From the NCBI RefSeq assembly GCF_900143685.1, contig NZ_LT671675.1, positions 471,111 to 535,110 of the forward strand: a stretch of 64,000 bases of DNA. Reading direction: 5' to 3'. The stretch is from Parolsenella massiliensis (GTDB lineage: Bacteria; Actinomycetota; Coriobacteriia; Coriobacteriales; Atopobiaceae). A program made the translations under genes and the position numbers. Below the pieces are notes generated by a model, which saw only the letters and a program-made list of their open reading frames with translations, was not told the origin of the DNA and made no database searches. The number at the start of each line of letters is the position of its first letter. Positions within the stretch are counted from its first letter, which is position 1. Shown here in pieces: positions 9,159 through 17,566 of this stretch.

Positions 9159-9164
9159 TATAAT
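9159..9164 (+). promoter_or_regulatory. Strong -10 (TATAAT) of the 9.2-9.57 kb leader
   Basis: A perfect TATAAT box sits in a locally AT-richer stretch, with only a poor -35 match (around AAGGTC). Transcription from it would start near 9171 and produce a leader of about 395 nt before the binding-protein gene. Confidence 0.5.
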
Positions 9165-9170
9165 TGGCGG

Positions 9171-9560
9171 GTCTCATTCAGGTCTGTGGTTGCGGGGTGG
9201 TGAGGCGGGCCCTCGGGCGCGGCAAGGACGTCGCGTGCGCGAGCGTGCCTCGTCGGCGGTGCCGGCAGCCTCCCCAAGTCCATGCCAGACGAGGGCCAAG
9301 GGATCCACGTAAGTTCGGGCGTGCGCGTCCGAGCGAGCATGGCTCGTCCTAGAAGTAAGACGCACCGTCCGTTCAACCAGGGGCAAACGGCCCCGCGGGC
9401 GAGAGGGCCAGTAGTGGCGCCACCGCGGTGGAGTGCTGCGACCGTCCCCGTGCGCGAGTGTGGGGTCAAATACCAGGTCAGCTGAACGAGACACACCGAA
9501 GGCCAGGTCCCGAGCGCGGGGCCGCAACGGGCGCGCGCGGGCGCCCCCGCAAGACGAGGA
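9171..9560 (+). ncRNA. Long GC-rich structured leader of unknown class (weak T-box resemblance)
   Basis: The 520-base gap between comF and the binding-protein gene holds no convincing gene, but it follows a perfect TATAAT and is rich in self-complementary segments. One is an apparent H-type pseudoknot at about 9371-9400: CCGTT pairs with AACGG, and the GGGG in its loop can pair with the CCCC just after the stem. Downstream, GCCACCGCGG followed after 14 bases by CCGTCCCC loosely resembles a T-box antiterminator (GGTGGNACCGCG ... CGTCCC) but has extra bases. I could not match it to RNase P RNA, tmRNA or SRP RNA. A regulatory leader for an amino-acid uptake gene is the most plausible reading. 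Confidence 0.4.
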
Positions 9561-9566
9561 GACTCG

Positions 9567-10562
9567 ATGACATGCAACAAGACGCTCGGACGCTGTGGCG
9601 TCGCACTCCTCTCCGCGGTGGCTGCCGTCTCGCTCGCCGGCTGCTCGAACCCCGTCTCGGCGGTCCAGCAGACGTTTGGCACCCCCAGCGTGGCCGAGGC
9701 GCGCGCCAAGCAGGCCGCGTCCGTCTCCGCGCAGGTCTCCACGCCGGCCATCATCAAGCAGGGTACGCTCACCGTTGGCCTCGACACCTCGTCGTCGGCC
9801 CCGATGTGCGTCACGTCCCAGGACGGCACCTTCCAGGGCTATGACGTCGACATGGCCTACGCCATTGCAGACGAGCTGGGCCTTGACGTGGAGTTCGTGA
9901 GCGTCACGAACGTCTCGCAGGCGCTTGGCCAGACGTGCGATGTCGTGATGGGCGCCTCCGCGAGCGGCTCGGGCGGGGCCACGGTCGTGGGTGCCTACGC
10001 CGAGGACGCCGTGGGCTTCTTCCACAAGGGCGGCGAGCAGGTCGCGGCCAAGCAGGACCTCGTTGGCAAGACCATCGGCGTGCAGGACGGCTCCACCTCC
10101 CAGCAGCTGCTCAGGCGCAGTGACCTCGAGGCGCGCCAGGAGTCGTTCAAGAACCTCAACGACGCCTTCGACGCGCTCGAGCAGGGCATCGTCGACTACG
10201 TGCTGTGCGACGCCTTCTCCGGTGCCTACCTGCAGTCTGCCTACACCGACATAGCCTTCTGCGGCTCCTTTGACGTGCCGAGCGCCGTGGGCGTGGGCGT
10301 GGCCGCTGCCAACACCGAGCTCCAGACGGTCGTGAAGACGGCCGTGGACAAGGTCACCTCGGGCGGCGTCGCCCAGATCGTGCGCGCGAAGTGGCTGGGA
10401 GGCCTCAGCCAGCTCAGCGACTCCTCGCAGGTCTCGGGCATCGAGGTGTCCGCCGGCACGGTCGAGGGCGCCGCGAGTGACACCGCCGAGGTCGAGAGTG
10501 GCACGTCGGGGGTCCAGGACGGCTCGACGGCCGGCGCCAACGCCGCCGATATCGCCGGCTAG
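9567..10562 (+). CDS. Amino-acid-type ABC transporter substrate-binding lipoprotein (family 3)
   Basis: An exported solute-binding protein of 331 residues. It has a lipoprotein signal peptide with lipobox LAGC (Cys26), and a family 3 binding fold with TLTVGLDTSSSAPMC, FQGYDVDMAYAIADELGL and the second lobe starting at GKTIGVQDGSTSQQLL. The last 50 residues are low-complexity Ser/Gly/Ala/Glu. No permease or ATPase gene is next to it, so it probably feeds transporter subunits encoded elsewhere. Polar amino acids are the usual ligands of this family; the actual ligand is unknown. ATG follows GAGGAGA. Confidence 0.85.
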   Translation: MTCNKTLGRCGVALLSAVAAVSLAGCSNPVSAVQQTFGTPSVAEARAKQAASVSAQVSTPAIIKQGTLTVGLDTSSSAPMCVTSQDGTFQGYDVDMAYAIADELGLDVEFVSVTNVSQALGQTCDVVMGASASGSGGATVVGAYAEDAVGFFHKGGEQVAAKQDLVGKTIGVQDGSTSQQLLRRSDLEARQESFKNLNDAFDALEQGIVDYVLCDAFSGAYLQSAYTDIAFCGSFDVPSAVGVGVAAANTELQTVVKTAVDKVTSGGVAQIVRAKWLGGLSQLSDSSQVSGIEVSAGTVEGAASDTAEVESGTSGVQDGSTAGANAADIAG

Positions 10563-10757
10563 CGCGTCCTTTGTGCATGTGCCGATTTCTCCCGGAATGG
10601 AAGGGGCGAATCGGTAACTGGTTATTCCCAATTCCCATGAAGCTCGCGACATGGTTTGGGTACCAGTGCAGTACAGGGGAGCCGCCAGGGAAAAGGCGCA
10701 ATGCCTGTGGGCGGCCGCTCCAGCAAAGGCGTGTAAGGCACGACGGTTGGAGGCACG

Positions 10758-11333
10758 ATGGATATCAAGGTTTCTGGGCGCAAGGTTACGGTCACCGATG
10801 CCCTTCGCAGCTATGTCGACGAGAAGATAGGCGGAGCCCTTGAGGTGTTCGACATTCAGCCGATGACGTGTGACGTCGTTCTCCGTGTCGAGAAGAACCG
10901 CTCGAACCCCGAGGCTGCGGTGTGCGAGGTCACGGTTCGCGTGCGTGACAACGTGGTGCGCGTCGTCTCCGCAGACCCCGACATGTACGCCGCCATCGAC
11001 ATCGCGTCGGACAAGGTCACGCGCCAGCTGCGCAAGTTCAAGACGCGCGTCATCGACCGTCGTCAGCGCACGCAGGGCCTGCCCGTGGCACCCACCTCGG
11101 CAGACCTCGCCGACCTCATCGACGCCCCCGAGGAGGACGATGAGCTCGTGCGCGAGAAGGTCATCGACCTGCCGCCCATGACCGAGGAGGAGGCCCTCGT
11201 CCAGACGGACCTCATCGGACACGACTTCTACGTGTTCACGAATGCCACGACCGGCCTCGTGAACGTCATCTATCGCCGCAAGAACGGCGGCTACGGAATC
11301 ATCAAGCCCAAGATTGAGGAGCCAGATGACTAG
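10758..11333 (+). CDS. hpf: Long-form ribosome hibernation promoting factor
   Basis: Binds the 30S subunit in stationary phase and pairs ribosomes into inactive 100S dimers. The N-terminal domain (MDIKVSGRKVTVTDALRSYV to about residue 100) is the YfiA/HPF fold. A linker and the C-terminal dimerisation domain follow (EEEALVQTDLIGHDFYVF... to the end), making it the long form at 191 residues. ATG follows a GGAGG-type site. The last codons overlap the start of the DegV gene. In the 195-bp leader, CCGATT and AATCGG (near 10580-10615) can pair. Confidence 0.93.
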   Translation: MDIKVSGRKVTVTDALRSYVDEKIGGALEVFDIQPMTCDVVLRVEKNRSNPEAAVCEVTVRVRDNVVRVVSADPDMYAAIDIASDKVTRQLRKFKTRVIDRRQRTQGLPVAPTSADLADLIDAPEEDDELVREKVIDLPPMTEEEALVQTDLIGHDFYVFTNATTGLVNVIYRRKNGGYGIIKPKIEEPDD

Positions 11334-12408
11334 CGATTCCAACGACAACTCGAACATCCAGGCCGCGGGTTCCTCGGAGCCCGCGGCCGTCGCGTGCGAA
11401 GGTGGCACGTGCGGGGCCCACTCCGCAGACGCCACCGTTGCCGAGGCGGGCGCGAGCTATCGCCGTGACGGCCAGTGTCGCGTCATCGTTGACTCGTGCG
11501 CAGACTTTGCCCCCGAGGTGGCCCGTGCCCTGGGAGTGGAGGTCATCCACTTCCCGTTCGTGATGGAGGACGGCGAGCACGCAGACGACCTGTGGCACTC
11601 CATGACGCCGCACGAGTTCTACGAGCGCATGCGCAACGGCGAGCACGCGACGACCTCCGCCGTGACGCCCGGCCACTACCTCGAGGTCTTCGAGCGCTGC
11701 GCCGCCTCGGGCGTTCCGGCCGTCTATCTCTCGTTCACCCGTGGCCTCTCCTCGAGCGTCGATGCCGCGCGCCAGGCCGCCGAGATGGTCCGCGAGGCGC
11801 ACCCGGGATACGAGATCTACGTGGTGGACAACCTCTGCCCCTCGGCTGCCGCCGAGCTGCTCGCCATCGAGGCCGTGCGCCAGGTGGGCAACGGCCTCAC
11901 GGCCTCCGAGCTCGTGGAGTGGGTCGAGGAGGCCCGCTACTACATCCAGGGCTACTTCACGCTCGACTCGTTCGACGCCCTGGCACGCGGCGGCCGCATC
12001 CCGCCCGCGGCGGCGCAGGTGGGTGGCAAGCTCGACATCAAGCCCGAGCTCTCCTATGACATCAACGGCGCCCTCACGCTGCGCGGCATGTGCCGCGGGC
12101 GCAAGAAGGCCCTGCGCGCCATCCTCGCGGACTTCAAGGAGAACTACATCGGCACGGACGGCGTGGTGACGCACATGCCCATTGGCATCGTGGACGCCGA
12201 TGCCGAGAAGGACGCCCGCTGGCTCGAGGACCAGCTTCGCAAGGAGCCGGGCTGCCAGGACATCCCCATCATCCACAGCTCCGTGTCGCCCGTGATCGGC
12301 GCGCACGTGGGGCCGGGCATGGTGGCCGTCGTCTTTTGGGGCAAGGACCGTCGAGAGGCCCTCTCCTTCACGGACCGCATCGCGCGCCGCGTGCGAGCGA
12401 ACAAGTAG
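11326..12408 (+). CDS. DegV family fatty-acid-binding protein
   Basis: DegV/FakB-type protein (360 residues). Members bind a fatty acid and present it to a fatty acid kinase. Diagnostic parts are RVIVDSCADFAPEVARALG, HATTSAVTPGHYLEVFE, YLSFTRGLSSSVDAA (Ser-rich fatty-acid headgroup loop) and LARGGRIPPAAAQVGG. The N-terminal 45 residues are extra and low complexity. ATG at 11326 overlaps the hpf stop (ATGACTAG) and is preceded by GAGGAG. No fatty acid kinase gene is in the window. Confidence 0.88.
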   Translation: MTSDSNDNSNIQAAGSSEPAAVACEGGTCGAHSADATVAEAGASYRRDGQCRVIVDSCADFAPEVARALGVEVIHFPFVMEDGEHADDLWHSMTPHEFYERMRNGEHATTSAVTPGHYLEVFERCAASGVPAVYLSFTRGLSSSVDAARQAAEMVREAHPGYEIYVVDNLCPSAAAELLAIEAVRQVGNGLTASELVEWVEEARYYIQGYFTLDSFDALARGGRIPPAAAQVGGKLDIKPELSYDINGALTLRGMCRGRKKALRAILADFKENYIGTDGVVTHMPIGIVDADAEKDARWLEDQLRKEPGCQDIPIIHSSVSPVIGAHVGPGMVAVVFWGKDRREALSFTDRIARRVRANK

Positions 12409-12429
12409 CAACGAGCACCCATACCTGGG

Positions 12430-12464
12430 GCTGCCGTCGCGGGTCTCGCGCCCGTGACGGCAGC
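12430..12464 (+). promoter_or_regulatory. Hairpin in the 5' leader of the dehydrogenase-fusion gene
   Basis: GCTGCCGTCGCGGG can pair with CCCGTGACGGCAGC over 14 bp (one G-U), loop TCTCGCG. There is no T-tract, and the stem ends about 20 bases before the ATG at 12484. The short core GCGGGTCTCGCGCCCG recurs near 57102 in the infC leader. Confidence 0.5.
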
Positions 12465-12483
12465 ATGCGTAGAAGGGAACCAC

Positions 12484-13959
12484 ATGACAGCAACCGCCAA
12501 GCCCAAGGTCGCGTTCATCGGCGCCGGCATCATGGGAGCGCCCATCGCCGGCCACATCATGGACGCCGGCTATGAGCTCACGGTCTACAACCGCACCAAG
12601 TCCAAGGCAGACGCCCTCGTCGAGCGCGGTGCCACCTGGGCGGACAGCCCCGCCGCGGCCGCCCGCGAGGCCGACATCGTCTTCACGATGCTCGGCTACC
12701 CCGCAGACGTCGAGGACGTCTACCTGTCCACGGACGGCCTCGTGCGCGCCGCCAAGACGGGCGCCTGGCTCGTCGACCTCACGACGTCCTCCGCGCAGCT
12801 CGCCCGCGACATCCACGACGCGGCCGAGGTCGAGGACAAGCACGCCGTCGACTGCCCGGTGACCGGGGGCGAGCAGGGCGCTATCGATGGCACCCTCACG
12901 CTCATCCTGGGCTGCACCGAGGCCGACGCCGCCCCGATCCTGCCCGTGCTCGAGGCCTTCTCGTCCAAGGTCTGCTACTTCGACGGCGCTGGCAACGGCC
13001 AGACGGCCAAGCTCTGCAATCAGGTGTCACTCGCCGGCTGCATGGTGGGCATGGCCGACGCCCTGGCGCTCGCGCAGCAGGGTGGCATCGACCCGGCCCG
13101 CATGCTCGACATGGTGGGCGCCGGCATGGGCGGCTCGCGCGCGCTCACGGGCCTTGGCCCCAAGGCGCTCGCCGGCGACTACAAGCCGGGCTTTCTCGTT
13201 GAGCACTTCCGCAAGGACCTGCGCCTGGCCATCGAGCAGTCCGAGGACCTCGAGATCACGCTCCCGGGTGCCGAGACGGCCTTCACGCTCTATGACATGC
13301 TCTGCCAGATCGGCGGCGAGCGCCTGGGCACGCAGGCCATCAGCCTGCTGTACGCCGAGCAGGCCGATGCCGCCGCGGCCGGCCTCGACTGGGGCAAGCT
13401 CGACGTGAGCCAGTTCGAGCCGGACGGCCACGACGGCTGCGGTTGCGGCCATGACCACGGGCAGGACCACGAGTGCTGCGGCGGCCACGGCGGCTGCGGC
13501 TGCGAGGGGGAGCGCGTGAGTGACGGATTTGCCATCACGGTCGTGAGCCTTCTGTTTGCGGTGTTCGGCATCGTCGTGGGCTTTCACCTCGGCGACGAGG
13601 CGGGCGCTCGCTGCGAGAGCTCCGCGCGCTATGCCACGGCCAACCTCGCGGCGGTGCTCGTGGGCTCCGTGCTGTTCATGCTCGTGTGGATGACGGGCTA
13701 TGTCGTTCTCGGCATGTTCGCCTTTGGCGCCGTGGCGGGCGCCGTGGCCGGGCTCAAGTTTGGCTACGGCGAGTCCGTGGGCCCCTGGAAGCTCGTGGAC
13801 CGACTCATGACGCCCGTCGCTCGCCAGCGCGACCGCGAGCGTGCCCGCGCAAGGCGTGCCGCGGTGAGGCGCGCCAAGACCGGCGACGCCGAGCCCGAGC
13901 TCATGAGCGTGGACGGCCATGCTGCCGACAAGGCCGGCAAGAGGACAGAGGGCAAGTAG
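12484..13959 (+). CDS. NAD(P)-dependent 3-hydroxyisobutyrate-type dehydrogenase fused to a Cys/His-rich linker and a membrane domain
   Basis: A 491-residue fusion. Residues 1-300 are a complete beta-hydroxyacid dehydrogenase: FIGAGIMGAPIAGHIMDAG binds NAD(P), DCPVTGGEQGAIDGTL binds substrate, and GNGQTAKLCNQ holds the catalytic Lys near residue 176. Residues about 314-343 are almost only Gly, His, Asp and Cys (GCGCGHDHGQDHECCGG), a likely metal-binding segment. After this come two or three membrane helices (about 347-425) and a basic Arg/Lys-rich tail. A GTG at 13516 is in frame with GAGGGGGAG just upstream, so the membrane part may also be made separately. ATG 12484 follows GAAGGG. The downstream NYN-LOTUS gene starts 4 bases after its stop. 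The substrate is unknown. Confidence 0.8.
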   Translation: MTATAKPKVAFIGAGIMGAPIAGHIMDAGYELTVYNRTKSKADALVERGATWADSPAAAAREADIVFTMLGYPADVEDVYLSTDGLVRAAKTGAWLVDLTTSSAQLARDIHDAAEVEDKHAVDCPVTGGEQGAIDGTLTLILGCTEADAAPILPVLEAFSSKVCYFDGAGNGQTAKLCNQVSLAGCMVGMADALALAQQGGIDPARMLDMVGAGMGGSRALTGLGPKALAGDYKPGFLVEHFRKDLRLAIEQSEDLEITLPGAETAFTLYDMLCQIGGERLGTQAISLLYAEQADAAAAGLDWGKLDVSQFEPDGHDGCGCGHDHGQDHECCGGHGGCGCEGERVSDGFAITVVSLLFAVFGIVVGFHLGDEAGARCESSARYATANLAAVLVGSVLFMLVWMTGYVVLGMFAFGAVAGAVAGLKFGYGESVGPWKLVDRLMTPVARQRDRERARARRAAVRRAKTGDAEPELMSVDGHAADKAGKRTEGK

Positions 13960-13962
13960 CGC

Positions 13963-14754
13963 ATGCAGGACATGAACCAGACCGGGGCGCCGCAGGGAAC
14001 GATTGCGGTGCTCATCGACTACGAGAACCTCGCGTTGGGGACGGGCAAGCGCCGCCGCGGCGGCCACCAGCAGCCCGGCCCCGCGCCCGACGTCAAGCGC
14101 ATCCTGGCGCGCCTCGTCGACAAGGGCCGCATCGTCTCCAAGCGCGCCTACTGCGACTGGCAGCGCTTCGAGGACGTGGTGACGCCGCTGCACGAGCTGG
14201 GCATCGAGCTCATCGAGATCCCGGACCGCGCGCACACGGGCAAGAACTCCGCGGACATCCGCCTGTCGGTGGACGCCATGGAGATGTGCCTCACCAAGTC
14301 CCACATCGACACGTTCGCCATCCTGTCGGGCGACTCGGACTTCTCGCCGCTCGTCTCGAAGCTGCGCGAGTTCGACAAGACCGTCATCGGCGTAGGCATG
14401 CGCGAGTCCACGAGCTCGCTGCTCGCCGAGGTGTGCGACGAGTTCATCTTCTACGAGGACATCGTCTCGCCCGGCGGCATCCCCGAGTACGAGAGCCGCG
14501 TGGCGCAAGACAAGCGCCCGTGCTACAAGCTACTGCTCGAGACGATCGACGCACTTCAGGGCGAGGCGGACGGCTTCATCCTGGCGTCTCTGCTCAAGGG
14601 CGCCATGCGTCGCAAGCAGCCGCAGTTCTCGGAGCGCACGTACGGGTTCCGCTCATTCACGGCGCTGCTCACGGAGGCGGCGGAGCTGGGCCTCATCAAG
14701 ATTCATAACGACCAGCGCAGCGGCACGGCCGTTGTCGACGGTTTTTGCGAGTAA
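13963..14754 (+). CDS. NYN/PIN-like putative RNase with C-terminal LOTUS (OST-HTH) domain
   Basis: A 263-residue protein of the LabA/DUF88 type. The N-terminal NYN domain (about residues 7-165) has the acidic active-site residues in VLIDYENL, NSADIRLSVDAMEM and LSGDSDFSPLVSKLRE. The C-terminal LOTUS/OST-HTH domain (about residues 178-262) reads KRPCYKLLLETIDAL ... RTYGFRSFTALLTEA ... TAVVDGF. NYN domains are metal-dependent ribonucleases and LOTUS domains bind RNA, so an RNA-processing role is likely; the target is unknown. It sits 4 bases after the fusion gene and 13 bases before the HEAT-repeat gene, in one apparent operon. Confidence 0.87.
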   Translation: MQDMNQTGAPQGTIAVLIDYENLALGTGKRRRGGHQQPGPAPDVKRILARLVDKGRIVSKRAYCDWQRFEDVVTPLHELGIELIEIPDRAHTGKNSADIRLSVDAMEMCLTKSHIDTFAILSGDSDFSPLVSKLREFDKTVIGVGMRESTSSLLAEVCDEFIFYEDIVSPGGIPEYESRVAQDKRPCYKLLLETIDALQGEADGFILASLLKGAMRRKQPQFSERTYGFRSFTALLTEAAELGLIKIHNDQRSGTAVVDGFCE

Positions 14755-14767
14755 GGGAGAAGATCAC

Positions 14768-15388
14768 ATGACCGAGGAGAACACCACGCCCACGCGCAGG
14801 AAGCTTGGCGAGGGCGTCATCACCATGGTTGACCGCCTCATCGACGAGCTTTCCGGCCCCATCCGCCGCACACGCCAGGAGGCCGCCTCGTCTCTGGCCG
14901 AGATGGCCCGCGAGCATCCCGAGTCCGTCGAGGCGGACGTCGAGCGCATCACCGAGGCGCTCGTGGACGCGCTGTACCGCCCCGAGGCCCAGACACGCTG
15001 GGAGGCCCTGGGGGCGCTGCGCGAGATTGCCACGAACCACCCAGAGCTCGCCGCTCAGGCCTACGAGGGCGCCGAGGCCTCGCTGTTCGACGAGAACTCG
15101 AGCCGCGTGCGCATCGAGGCCTTCCGCCTGCTGGCGCGTCTGGGCGCATCCTCGCCCGAGCTGTCCGACAAGGTCTGGCCGCTGCTCGACGAGGCCATCC
15201 AGTGCTTCCACGGCGACCTGGGCTACCGCGACATGCTCGACAGCCTGCTCGAGTTCGCCGAGGGCAACGCGAGCGACGCCTCCAAGCAGGCGCTCGTGGA
15301 CCGCATCAGCTTTGACGTCACGGGCGGCCGCGGCTACGTCAAGACGTGCTCGGCCAAGATTGTCGACGCCGTGAAGGCCGGCAAGTAG
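14768..15388 (+). CDS. HEAT-repeat protein
   Basis: A 206-residue all-helical protein made of HEAT-like repeats, for example RRTRQEAASSLAEMAREHPE, then a repeat with TRWEALGALREIATNHPEL and one with SRVRIEAFRLLARLGASSPE. Such solenoids are protein-binding scaffolds; no catalytic motif is visible. The ATG at 14768 follows AAGGGAGAAG; the frame is open upstream but into the previous gene. It lies directly downstream of the NYN-LOTUS gene and may be its partner, which is inference from position only. Confidence 0.75.
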   Translation: MTEENTTPTRRKLGEGVITMVDRLIDELSGPIRRTRQEAASSLAEMAREHPESVEADVERITEALVDALYRPEAQTRWEALGALREIATNHPELAAQAYEGAEASLFDENSSRVRIEAFRLLARLGASSPELSDKVWPLLDEAIQCFHGDLGYRDMLDSLLEFAEGNASDASKQALVDRISFDVTGGRGYVKTCSAKIVDAVKAGK

Positions 15389-15486
15389 CGTTCGTTTCCG
15401 TCACGTGACGCTCGGGCCCTCGTGGCCCGGAAGCCCGCGTGGGTCCACGTACAATCTCGGCACACTCACGTAAGAAGGGGGACGGC

Positions 15487-16581
15487 ATGCGCCACCAGGT
15501 AACGCTCATTCCGGGAGACGGCATCGGGCCAGAGATCTCTGCCGCCATGCAGCAGGTCGTTGAGGCCACGGGCGTCGAGGTTGACTGGCACGTCCAGCAG
15601 GCCGGCGCCAAGGTCATGGACGAGGAGGGCACGCCGCTTCCCGAGCGCGTCCTGGAGTCAGTCCGCGAGACGGGCACGGCCATCAAGGGCCCCGTCACCA
15701 CGCCGGTGGGCTCGGGCTTCCGCAGCGTCAACGTGGCACTGCGTCGCGCGTTCGACCTGTACGCCTGCGTGCGCCCCTGCCTGTCCATGCCCGGTGACGG
15801 CAGCCGCTACGAGGACGTGGACCTCGTGATCGTGCGCGAGAACACCGAGGACCTCTACGCGGGCATCGAGTTCGAGCAGGGCTCTGCGGGCGCACGCTCC
15901 ATCATGGAGACGGTCGCGGCGCAGGGAGCGGGCACCATCAAGCCCGACTCCGCCATCTCGCTCAAGCCCATCAGCGTGAGCGGCTCGGAGCGCATCGTGC
16001 GCTACGCGTTCGACTACGCCCGCGCCAACGGCCGCCACAAGGTCACGGCCGTGCACAAGGCCAACATCATGAAGTGCACGGACGGCCTGTTCCTGCACAC
16101 GGCGCAGCGCGTGGCCGAGCAGTACCCCGACATCGCGTTCGACGCCAAGATCGTGGACGCCACGTGCATGGGCCTCGTCCAGAACCCGGACGACTTCGAC
16201 GTACTCGTGCTTCCCAACCTCTACGGCGACATCGTGAGCGACCTGTGCGCCGGCCTCGTGGGCGGCCTGGGCCTGGCCCCCGGCGCCAACATCGGTGCCA
16301 ACCAGGCCATCTTCGAGGCAACCCACGGCAGCGCCCCCGACATTGCGGGCAAGGACGTAGCCAACCCCACGGCCATGATCCTGTCGGCCGCCATGATGCT
16401 CGACCACCTGGGCGAGGGGCAGGCCGCCGGCCGCATCCGCACGGCCGTGCGCCAGGTGCTGTCTGCCGGCGAGCAGGTCACGGCAGACATTCGCCGCCAG
16501 CTCACCGGCAGCACGGACGGCGCGGTGGGCACGCGCGCCTATGGAGCTGCCGTCGCGAGCGCCGTGAGCGCGCTCTCCTAG
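15487..16581 (+). CDS. icd: Isocitrate/isopropylmalate dehydrogenase family protein, probably NAD-dependent isocitrate dehydrogenase
   Basis: A 364-residue decarboxylating dehydrogenase. Motifs are LIPGDGIGPEI at the N-terminus, the substrate-binding GSGFRSVNVALRRAFDLYA, VRENTEDLYAGIE, the catalytic HKANIMKCTDG, and the nucleotide-binding EATHGSAPDIAGKDVANP. The Ser-containing phosphate loop and the RENTEDLY stretch fit NAD-linked isocitrate or homoisocitrate dehydrogenase rather than LeuB. It would convert isocitrate to 2-oxoglutarate for glutamate synthesis. ATG 15487 follows AAGAAGGGGGA. No other TCA or leucine genes are adjacent, so substrate assignment is moderate. Confidence 0.8.
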   Translation: MRHQVTLIPGDGIGPEISAAMQQVVEATGVEVDWHVQQAGAKVMDEEGTPLPERVLESVRETGTAIKGPVTTPVGSGFRSVNVALRRAFDLYACVRPCLSMPGDGSRYEDVDLVIVRENTEDLYAGIEFEQGSAGARSIMETVAAQGAGTIKPDSAISLKPISVSGSERIVRYAFDYARANGRHKVTAVHKANIMKCTDGLFLHTAQRVAEQYPDIAFDAKIVDATCMGLVQNPDDFDVLVLPNLYGDIVSDLCAGLVGGLGLAPGANIGANQAIFEATHGSAPDIAGKDVANPTAMILSAAMMLDHLGEGQAAGRIRTAVRQVLSAGEQVTADIRRQLTGSTDGAVGTRAYGAAVASAVSALS

Positions 16582-16620
16582 GGCGTGCGGGGGTAGACTT
16601 ACACAGAATAAGGGAGTCGT

Positions 16621-16646
16621 GGCCGGGCGCCTGGGTGCGCCCGGCC
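16621..16646 (+). promoter_or_regulatory. Perfect 10-bp hairpin upstream of the foldase gene
   Basis: GGCCGGGCGC, loop CTGGGT, GCGCCCGGCC. There is no T-tract. It lies 26 bases before the ATG at 16673 and between icd and the foldase gene, in the place where a weak terminator or 5' leader structure would act. Confidence 0.55.
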
Positions 16647-16672
16647 GCATGATTGAGCAGGGAGTTTCTCGC

Positions 16673-17557
16673 ATGGCAAACAAGCAGGGCGACAAGGGCG
16701 CCCACAAGTCCGCAAACGGCTCGCCCAAGCAGCTGGCAATGCCCGTCGTCGCGGCAGCCGTCGTCGTCGCGCTCGTGGTGGGCGTGCTTCTCGGCCACTT
16801 CGTCCTGGGTGGCAGCGCGCTGTCGGCGTCGTTCTCGGGCAAGACGAGCGTGTCCGAGGGGGACCTGGACCAGGTCATCGCCACCTACACGTACAAGGGC
16901 AAGACCGAGAACGTCACCGTGCGTGACGCCATCGAGTCCCAAAGGTCGCTCGACGCCGTGAAGGACTCGGACGGCAACTACACGCTGCCCAACGCCGACT
17001 CCGCGCTGGCCGTGGCGCGCAACAAGATCCTCGCGCAGGTGGCCTCCGACGAAGGCATCACCGTCTCCGACGACGAGCTGGGCAGCTACGCCGAGCAGAT
17101 CCTGGGCTCGTCTGACATCTCCTCGATCGCCTCCCAGTACGGCCTCACCGAGGACCAGGCCAAGGACGTCATCCGTCAGAGCGCCGCGATGTACAAGCTC
17201 AAGCAGCAGGTGTGCTCCACCGATGCCGGCACCATGCCCGAGGCGCCCGCGGCTCCCGCCGAGAACGACCAGGACGCCGCCACGGCCGACTACGGCGCCT
17301 ACATCGTGGGCCTGCTCGGAGACGAGTGGGACTCCTCGAGCAACACCTGGGCGCGCACGGACGGCCCGTACTACGAGGCCCTGAAGGACGAGACCTGGAC
17401 GCCCGACTCCGCCACCTACGCCCAGGCGCAGATCGCCTACTCGGTTGCCTACCAGCAGTACGCCCAGCAGGCCAGCTCCTCGAGCACCGAGTGGACCAAC
17501 TACGTGAACGGCATCCTGTCGAGCGCCTCCATCCAGATCGCCACGCTCGGCGCCTAA
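16673..17557 (+). CDS. Membrane-anchored SurA N-domain-like foldase/chaperone
   Basis: A 294-residue exported protein. A short basic cytoplasmic N-terminus is followed by one membrane anchor (about residues 24-50, AMPVVAAAVVVALVVGVLLG), then an extracytoplasmic domain with the helical SurA/PrsA-type pattern: SALAVARNKILAQVASDEGITVSDDELGSYAEQ and YGLTEDQAKDVIRQSAAMYKLKQQV. I see no parvulin PPIase domain, so it is a chaperone-like relative rather than a full PrsA. ATG 16673 follows GGGAG. The stop is 9 bases before the next gene. Confidence 0.65.
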   Translation: MANKQGDKGAHKSANGSPKQLAMPVVAAAVVVALVVGVLLGHFVLGGSALSASFSGKTSVSEGDLDQVIATYTYKGKTENVTVRDAIESQRSLDAVKDSDGNYTLPNADSALAVARNKILAQVASDEGITVSDDELGSYAEQILGSSDISSIASQYGLTEDQAKDVIRQSAAMYKLKQQVCSTDAGTMPEAPAAPAENDQDAATADYGAYIVGLLGDEWDSSSNTWARTDGPYYEALKDETWTPDSATYAQAQIAYSVAYQQYAQQASSSSTEWTNYVNGILSSASIQIATLGA

Positions 17558-17566
17558 GGAACGTTC

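Noticed and set aside
9159-9560. RNase P RNA, tmRNA or SRP RNA in the leader
   Set aside because: I looked for GAGGAAAGTCC and ACAGAA motifs, the tmRNA 3' end and the SRP GGAAG/AGCA loop. Only short chance matches such as ACCAGGTCAG were present.
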